From: an uncultured Clostridia bacterium
GTDB taxonomy: Bacteria; Bacillota; Clostridia; Oscillospirales; Oscillospiraceae
NCBI GenBank assembly: GCA_938049125.1
Contig: CALICR010000169.1
Location: 1-10,271, forward strand
DNA: 10,271 nt
Direction: 5' to 3'
Shown one piece after another: positions 6,339-10,271 of this stretch. Every line of letters starts with the position of its first letter. Positions within the stretch are counted from its first letter, which is position 1. The notes below the pieces were generated by a model, which saw only the letters and a program-made list of their open reading frames with translations, did no database searches and was not told the origin of the DNA. The position numbers and the translations under genes are program-made.

Positions 6339-6971
6339 ATGCGTCATACCATCATTTGCATCGGCAGACAGTACGGCAGCGGCGGCAGAGAGGTCGGCGA
6401 GCTGCTGGCGAAAAAGCTGAATGTGCCCTGCTGGGACAAGCTGCTGCTCCAGCGCGCCGCCAGGGAAGCCCATCTGGCGCCCGAGGAGGTCGCGGAGCGC
6501 GAGGAGCGCCCGCTGGGGTTTTCCGACCTCGTGTCCGGCAACGTATTCGCCGACAGCGCCGCGCTGACCACCGCGTTCTATTCCGAGCGGCAGGTCGTCT
6601 ACGATGCCGAGCGCCGCGCGATCTTAGAGGCCGCCGATGCGGGTGACTGCGTCATCATCGGCCGCAGCGCCTCCGCCATCCTGCGCGGCAGCGAGCATGA
6701 CGTGCTCTCCGTTTTCATTTACGCGGACATGGACGACCGTCTCCGCCGCATTGAAGCGCGCAGCGGTCTCTCCCAGAAGGACGCCGCCCGGAAGATGAAC
6801 AAGATCGACCGGCTGCGCCGCCACTACTTTGATTTCTACTCTGAAACGCCGTGGGGCGAGCCGGCGAGCTACGACCTGATGCTCTCCTCGAGCCGCTACG
6901 GCATCGAGGGCGCCGCGGACCTCATCATGCGTGCGCTTGGCGACGAACGGAAGGACGGTGACGCCCAATGA
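6339..6971 (+). CDS. Cytidylate-kinase-like family protein (P-loop nucleotide kinase fold)
   Basis: I chose the ATG at 6339 because GGAGAG lies 6 bases upstream and family members begin close to the first strand; an in-frame ATG at 6315 lacks such a site. The product has 210 residues. Residues 5-17 carry the phosphate-binding loop IICIGRQYGSGGR, typical of the cytidylate-kinase-like group (Cytidylate_kin2). A second conserved strand ends in GRSAS near 108-112. An arginine-rich lid lies at about 134-164 (RLRRIEARSGLSQKDAARKM, then DRLRRHYFDFYS). The family is related to CMP kinase, but most members have no proven substrate, and housekeeping Cmk is a different subfamily. The stop overlaps the MATE start (ATGA), so the two proteins are probably translationally coupled. 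Confidence 0.85.
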   Translation: MRHTIICIGRQYGSGGREVGELLAKKLNVPCWDKLLLQRAAREAHLAPEEVAEREERPLGFSDLVSGNVFADSAALTTAFYSERQVVYDAERRAILEAADAGDCVIIGRSASAILRGSEHDVLSVFIYADMDDRLRRIEARSGLSQKDAARKMNKIDRLRRHYFDFYSETPWGEPASYDLMLSSSRYGIEGAADLIMRALGDERKDGDAQ

Positions 6972-8308
6972 ACCGTGATCTGACCGTTGGCAAGCCTGCC
7001 AGCGTGCTCTGGAAATTCTGTCTGCCGCTCTTCGGCAGCATCATTTTCCAGCAGCTCTACAACATCGCCGACAGCTTTGTTGCCGGCAAATTCATCAACA
7101 ACGACGCCCTTGCCGCCGTCGGCAACAGCTATGAGATCACGCTGATCTTCATCGCCTTCGCCTTCGGCTGCAACATCGGCTGCTCCGTCATCGTCTCCCA
7201 GCTCTTCGGCGCGAAGAAGTACACGGAGTTGAAGACCGCCGTCTATACGACGCTGATCGCCTCCGGCGTGCTCTGCGGCGTGCTGATGCTCGGCGGCCTC
7301 CTCTTCTGCAACGGGCTGCTCTCCCTCATCAACACGCCGGAGAACATCTTCGCGGATTCGAAGCTCTACCTTGACATCTACATTTTCGGGCTGCCCTTCG
7401 TATTCTATTATAATGTAGCGACGGGCATCTTCTCTGCGCTGGGCGACTCCAGGACGCCGTTCATCTTCCTCGCCTGCTCCTCGACCTCCAACATTGCGGT
7501 GGACATCCTCTTTGTTGCAGGCTTTGGCATGGGCGTGGACGGCGTCGCATGGGCGACCTTCCTCTGCCAGGGCATCAGCTGCGTGCTCGCACTGGTGTTC
7601 GTGTTCCGCCGCTTCCGCCATATCCACACGGAGGGGCGCGTGCCGGTGTTCTCCGCACGGCTGCTCGGCAAGATTGCCGTCGTCGCCGTGCCGAGTATTT
7701 TGCAGCAGAGCTTCATCTCCGTCGGCAACATCATCATCCAGAGCGTCATCAACAGCTTCGGCTCTGCGGTCATTGCGGGCTACAGCGCCTCCGTCAAGCT
7801 CAACAACATGGTCATCACCTCGCTGACAACGCTGGGCAACGGCATCTCGAACTACACCGCCCAGAACCTCGGCGCCGAGAAGTTCGACCGCATCCAGTCG
7901 GGCTTCCGCGCCGGGCTCCGCCTCGTCTGGATGCTGTGTATCCCCATCGTGGCGATCTACATGCTGCTGACCTCGAACCTCGTCTACATCTTCCTCGACA
8001 GCGCCACCGGGCAGGCGATGGACGTCGGCGTTCGTTTCCTGCACATCATTGCGCCGTTCTATTTCGTCGTCTCCTCCAAGCTGGTGGCGGACGGCGTGCT
8101 CCGCGGCGCGGGTCTGATGAAAAAATTCATGGTGGCGACCTTCACCGATCTCGTGCTCCGCGTGCTGCTTGCGGTGTTCCTCTCCAAGACCGCCCTCGGC
8201 ACCACCGGCATCTGGCTCTCCTGGCCCATCGGCTGGACGACCGCGACCATCCTCTCCATCACCTTCTACGCGAAGACCAAATGGGAGACGCAGAGGCTGA
8301 CCCGCTGA
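6968..8308 (+). CDS. MATE-family efflux transporter
   Basis: The 446-residue product has the size and hydrophobic pattern of 12-helix MATE exporters, with two related halves. The first half opens MNRDLTVGKPASVLWKFCLP, then FQQLYNIADSFVAGKFINND and ALAAVGNSYEI, the typical helix 1-2 signature. The second half begins near residue 235 (GKIAVVAVPSILQQSFISVG). Such proteins use Na+ or H+ gradients to export cationic or amphipathic compounds across the membrane. The ATG at 6968 overlaps the kinase stop by four bases and is followed by a terminator, so the kinase and MATE genes form a two-gene operon opposite the LysR gene. The substrate cannot be predicted. It is complete, unlike the unrelated MATE fragment near 2700. 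Confidence 0.93.
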   Translation: MNRDLTVGKPASVLWKFCLPLFGSIIFQQLYNIADSFVAGKFINNDALAAVGNSYEITLIFIAFAFGCNIGCSVIVSQLFGAKKYTELKTAVYTTLIASGVLCGVLMLGGLLFCNGLLSLINTPENIFADSKLYLDIYIFGLPFVFYYNVATGIFSALGDSRTPFIFLACSSTSNIAVDILFVAGFGMGVDGVAWATFLCQGISCVLALVFVFRRFRHIHTEGRVPVFSARLLGKIAVVAVPSILQQSFISVGNIIIQSVINSFGSAVIAGYSASVKLNNMVITSLTTLGNGISNYTAQNLGAEKFDRIQSGFRAGLRLVWMLCIPIVAIYMLLTSNLVYIFLDSATGQAMDVGVRFLHIIAPFYFVVSSKLVADGVLRGAGLMKKFMVATFTDLVLRVLLAVFLSKTALGTTGIWLSWPIGWTTATILSITFYAKTKWETQRLTR

Positions 8309-8314
8309 ACAACA

Positions 8315-8356
8315 ACGACGTGCGCCCGTCGGGGGACAGGCGCGCGCCGTTTTTTT
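8315..8356 (+). terminator. Rho-independent terminator of the kinase/MATE operon
   Basis: GTGCGCC and GGCGCGC pair with one G-T wobble. An inner GTC/GAC pair surrounds a GGGGG loop, and outer ACG/CGT bases extend the stem past a small bulge. A run of seven T (8350-8356) follows. It begins a few bases after the MATE stop. Confidence 0.8.
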
Positions 8357-8379
8357 GTCGCGGGGGCGAAAAATGCGGA

Positions 8380-8408
8380 TTGACAAGCGGCGGGATCGAT
8401 GCTATAAT
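8380..8408 (+). promoter_or_regulatory. Perfect-consensus sigma-A promoter of the tRNA pair
   Basis: TTGACA (8380-8385), a 17-base spacer and TATAAT (8403-8408) match consensus exactly. Transcription would begin near 8415, about 23 bases before the first tRNA. Confidence 0.92.
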
Positions 8409-8437
8409 ATGCAAGCAGTTTGAAAAAACCGCAGTAC

Positions 8438-8513
8438 GGGCCTTTAGCTCAGCGGTTAGAGCCACCGGCTCATAACCGGTTGGTCCCGGGTTCGAATCCC
8501 TGAAGGCCCACCA
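8438..8513 (+). tRNA. tRNA-Met (CAT); could be tRNA-Ile2 with modified CAT
   Basis: The 76-base cloverleaf has acceptor arm GGGCCTT/AAGGCCC, discriminator A, encoded CCA, D stem GCTC/GAGC, anticodon stem ACCGG/CCGGT and loop CTCATAA with anticodon CAT at 8471-8473. The paired acceptor end and the lack of the GGG/CCC anticodon stem exclude the initiator. The T stem (CCGGG/CCCTG) has one C-T mismatch at its second pair. Elongator Met and lysidine-modified Ile2 share this anticodon and cannot be separated safely by eye. Confidence 0.92.
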
Positions 8514-8542
8514 GGTGAATGCGCGAAAGGCTTTGTATAAAT

Positions 8543-8618
<76 letters not shown>

Positions 8619-8657
8619 CAAAAACCACATTTGTCGCTCTGGCAAATGTGGTTTTTG
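8619..8657 (+). terminator. Terminator of the tRNA pair (perfect 15-bp inverted repeat)
   Basis: CAAAAACCACATTTG (8619-8633) and CAAATGTGGTTTTTG (8643-8657) are perfect inverted copies around a 9-base loop, starting directly after the tRNA-Trp CCA. The T5 in the right arm and A5 in the left arm give a T-run in both directions. Confidence 0.82.
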
Positions 8658-8703
8658 TCAAGACAGCGCCCAATCGGGCGAGAAAGAGAGAGGAACGAGC
8701 GAT

Positions 8704-9633
8704 ATGGCGAACAAAAATCTGGACGCGCTCTGCGCGGCAACAGGTCTGAAGCTGGACCCCCACTCCGGCGCGGCCTACGGGACCTATCACGGCTACCGTG
8801 TCTGTGTGACGCCTCCGGCGAATAGCAACATGATGCAGATGGCCTTCTCGGTGTCCCGGGGCGGTGCGTCTCCGGACCTTGCGGCGCTCCGGCAGGTCTG
8901 CGGCACGTGCCGCGAGATCGCCAGCGTGCAGGGGAGCGGCAGTCAGGTCGTATTTTTCGTCCGGTCGGCCATGAACTGGAACAAGACGCTGGAGAACGCC
9001 GAGACGGCGCTGGACGCCGCAGCGGAGCAGCTCCGCCAGGGCGGCTATCAGGACTGCTGTCAGCACTGTGGCGCGGCTGCGGATCTGACCACCTGTCTCC
9101 TGTCCGGCCATCCGGTCCATCTCTGCGACGCCTGCGCCCAGAGCATGACGGCCTCCGCCGCTGCGCAGCGGCAGGCCGCGGCGGAAAAGCCGGAGAACGT
9201 CCTGGGCGGCGTGGTCGGCGCGCTGCTCGGCTCGCTCATCGGCGCGGCGACCATCGTGATCCTGAGCCAGCTGGGCGTTGTGGCGGCCCTCTCGGGTATT
9301 GTCATGGCGGTCTGCACCCTCAAGGGCTATGAGCTGCTGGGCGGCAAGCTCACGAAGAAGGGCGTGGTCATCTCCATGCTCGTCATGCTCCTCATGGTTT
9401 ACGTGGGCGACCGGTGCGACTGGGCCATCGTGGTCGCCCGGGAGATGGAGGCAGACTTCTTCACAAGCTTCCGTGCGGTCCCGGCCCTGATGGATATGGA
9501 CATCATCGACACCGGCGTGTACATGTCGAGCCTGCTGCGGGTTTACCTCTTCACGCTGGTGGGCGCAGTGCCCATGATTCTCAGCCTCACGAAGGGCAAG
9601 TCCCGCAAGAACGAGACCTACGCAATGAAATAA
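8704..9633 (+). CDS. Unrecognised zinc-ribbon membrane protein
   Basis: The ATG at 8704 follows the purine-rich GAGAGAGGAA. The same frame extends upstream into the tRNA-Trp gene, so earlier starts are rejected. The product has 309 residues. Residues 1-115 form a soluble domain I do not recognise (LCAATGLKLDPHSGAAYGTY...). C119-x2-C122 and C141-x2-C144 make a probable zinc ribbon. Residues ~163-207 give two membrane segments (GALLGSLIGAATIVIL and VVAALSGIVMAVCTL). Further segments lie near 218-235 and 282-302, before a basic tail (KGKSRKNETYAMK). The zinc ribbon with four helices suggests a membrane-associated protein with its N-terminus in the cytoplasm, but no function follows. I see no strong promoter between the tRNA terminator and this gene, so it may depend on readthrough or a weak promoter. 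Confidence 0.82.
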   Translation: MANKNLDALCAATGLKLDPHSGAAYGTYHGYRVCVTPPANSNMMQMAFSVSRGGASPDLAALRQVCGTCREIASVQGSGSQVVFFVRSAMNWNKTLENAETALDAAAEQLRQGGYQDCCQHCGAAADLTTCLLSGHPVHLCDACAQSMTASAAAQRQAAAEKPENVLGGVVGALLGSLIGAATIVILSQLGVVAALSGIVMAVCTLKGYELLGGKLTKKGVVISMLVMLLMVYVGDRCDWAIVVAREMEADFFTSFRAVPALMDMDIIDTGVYMSSLLRVYLFTLVGAVPMILSLTKGKSRKNETYAMK

Positions 9634-9674
9634 GGAAAGGCGCGGCGGACCGGAGCACCGGCCCGCCGCTTTCC
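9634..9674 (+). terminator. GC-rich hairpin after the zinc-ribbon gene, possible weak terminator
   Basis: GCGGCGG (9642-9648) pairs with CCGCCGC (9663-9669). GGAAA (9634-9638) can pair with TTTCC (9670-9674) past a three-base bulge, and CCGG/CCGG forms an inner stem. It begins directly after the TAA. No T-run follows, so termination by the usual mechanism is doubtful. Confidence 0.4.
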
Positions 9675-9677
9675 TAT

Positions 9678-9707
9678 AAAAAAGGCCCGCCGGGGACACC
9701 GGCGGGC
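9678..9707 (-). terminator. Rho-independent terminator of the 52-residue minus-strand gene
   Basis: GCCCGCCGG (9685-9693) and CCGGCGGGC (9699-9707) form a perfect nine-pair stem with a 5-base loop. Six A (9678-9683) on the plus strand give six T on the minus strand just after it, about 30 bases past that gene's stop. Confidence 0.85.
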
Positions 9708-9738
9708 AGGGAAGTCAGACTAGGTCCGGCAGGCCGCC

Positions 9739-9897
9739 TCAGCCCGCCAACTGGTACATCCGGAAGCCGTCGGCGGCCAGCAGGCGCAGCACGGTCTGAA
9801 GCGAGATTTCCGAATCGTAGACATATTTGCTGAAGCCGTCCAGCTCGGTCAGGGAGAGCTCTTTTTCTTCCAGGTTCACCCAAAGCGCATAATCCAT
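9739..9897 (-). CDS. Small 52-residue protein of unknown function
   Basis: ATG at 9897-9895 to TGA at 9741-9739 encodes MDYALWVNLEEKELSLTELD, then GFSKYVYDSEISLQTVLRLL and AADGFRMYQLAG. AAAGGAG lies about 7 bases upstream, a well-spaced promoter (9936-9964) precedes it and a strong terminator follows, so this is very likely a real single-gene unit despite its size. The protein is acidic with a predicted central helix, has no signal peptide or membrane segment and no cysteines. I do not recognise the family. The leucine-rich C-terminal half (SLQTVLRLLAADGF) suggests a small folded or partner-binding protein, which is inference only. It converges on the zinc-ribbon gene. Confidence 0.8.
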   Translation of the reverse strand: MDYALWVNLEEKELSLTELDGFSKYVYDSEISLQTVLRLLAADGFRMYQLAG

Positions 9898-9935
9898 GGT
9901 GTACTCCTTTCCGCCCGGTTCTATGCTCTGTCTCT

Positions 9936-9964
9936 ATGATAGCATATGATGTGCCGTCCGTCAA
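9936..9964 (-). promoter_or_regulatory. Sigma-A promoter of the 52-residue gene
   Basis: On the minus strand TTGACG (9964-9959), a 17-base spacer and TATCAT (9941-9936) each match consensus at five of six positions. The start would fall near 9929, leaving a leader of about 30 bases. Confidence 0.78.
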
Positions 9965-10105
9965 ATTAACAATGTGTGAAAGAATTGTAAACAGAAATCA
10001 GGTAATTTTGCACAAAAACGAGGATCTGACAGAAGAAGCGCGCCTTTTGCTCCGCCGCCCGGCGGGCCTGGCCGGAAAACTTCCGAAGAAAAAAGAAAAA
10101 AACAC
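9965..10105. other. Intergenic region with no recognised gene
   Basis: This stretch lies between the divergent promoters of the 52-residue gene and tRNA-Pro. Open frames here lack ribosome sites and family resemblance. A short GC palindrome (CCGCC/GGCGG near 10060-10075) and a purine-rich tract (10085-10103) are the only structures seen. Confidence 0.5.
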
Positions 10106-10134
10106 TTGCAAAAGCCACGGAAATGTGCTAATAT
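10106..10134 (+). promoter_or_regulatory. Sigma-A promoter of tRNA-Pro
   Basis: TTGCAA (10106-10111), a 17-base spacer and TAATAT (10129-10134) precede the tRNA by 17 bases. The match is moderate but position and spacing are right. Confidence 0.65.
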
Positions 10135-10151
10135 AACCGAGCTGAGAAAAT

Positions 10152-10228
10152 CCGGGTGTGGCGAAGTTTGGTATCGCGCTTGAATGGGGTTCAAGAGGCC
10201 CCGAGTTCGAATCTCGGCACTCGGACCA
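10152..10228 (+). tRNA. tRNA-Pro (GGG)
   Basis: The 77-base cloverleaf has acceptor CCGGGTG/CACTCGG with one G-T pair, discriminator A and encoded CCA. The D stem is GCGA/TCGC, the anticodon stem CTTGA/TCAAG, and the loop ATGGGGT has anticodon GGG at 10186-10188. The T arm CCGAG/CTCGG is perfect. The GGG anticodon reads CCC and CCU proline codons. Confidence 0.95.
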
Positions 10229-10250
10229 AATTAACGAAACGGTATAGATG

Positions 10251-10271
10251 CGTCTGGCGAAAAGCCAGGCG
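10251..10271 (+). terminator. Hairpin at the window end, probable tRNA-Pro terminator stem
   Basis: CGTCTGGC (10251-10258) and GCCAGGCG (10264-10271) form an eight-pair stem with one G-T pair and a GAAAA loop, 22 bases after the tRNA. The window ends at the last base of the stem, so a T-run cannot be seen. Confidence 0.55.

Noticed and set aside
6896..8386. 496-codon open frame on the minus strand
   Set aside because: Antisense to the MATE gene; its product is Glu/Asp/His/Arg-rich as expected from reading hydrophobic codons backwards, and it runs across the terminator.

Overview
The window looks like a chromosomal segment from a GC-rich, Gram-positive gut-type Clostridium relative, probably Oscillospiraceae/Ruminococcaceae-like. 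This is inferred from the sortase-type APKTG anchor, strong AGGAGG-type ribosome binding sites, near-consensus sigma-A promoters, tRNA genes that encode their own CCA, and the protein families present. No species can be named from the sequence alone.

Layout. (1) 1-2117, minus strand: the N-terminal 705 residues of a large secreted surface protein. It has three diverged beta-sandwich-like modules followed by near-identical 150-residue repeats resembling pilin-type isopeptide domains; its C-terminus lies outside the window. (2) 2118-3082: its leader, then a scar of broken genes. The scar holds the last ~50 codons of a TrkA/RCK C-terminal domain, the ribosome site and first codons of the next gene, and an inverted 5' fragment of a MATE transporter gene. 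(3) 3083-5278, plus strand: a complete secreted 731-residue protein with about 14 beta-helix-like repeats of 21 residues, an acidic Pro/Glu/Lys stalk and a sortase anchor, ending at a bidirectional terminator. (4) 5335-8356: a divergent cassette. A LysR regulator reads left; a cytidylate-kinase-like protein and a complete MATE exporter read right, joined by a 4-base overlap. The shared control region has an inverted repeat whose right arm overlaps the -35 box. (5) 8380-8657: a perfect consensus promoter, tRNA-Met (or Ile2, CAT), tRNA-Trp (CCA) and a strong terminator. (6) 8704-9633: an unrecognised zinc-ribbon membrane protein, convergent with a 52-residue minus-strand gene (9739-9897) that has its own promoter, ribosome site and terminator. 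(7) 10106-10271: a promoter, tRNA-Pro (GGG) and the stem of a probable terminator cut by the window end.

How the parts fit together. The left third is cell-surface display with repeat-driven variability and rearrangement scars. The middle is a regulated efflux cassette whose substrate is unknown. The right is tRNA housekeeping with two unassigned genes between. Nothing seen amounts to a demonstrated new system. The best candidates for closer study are the LysR/kinase/MATE unit, the 52-residue gene and the two repeat-built surface proteins.
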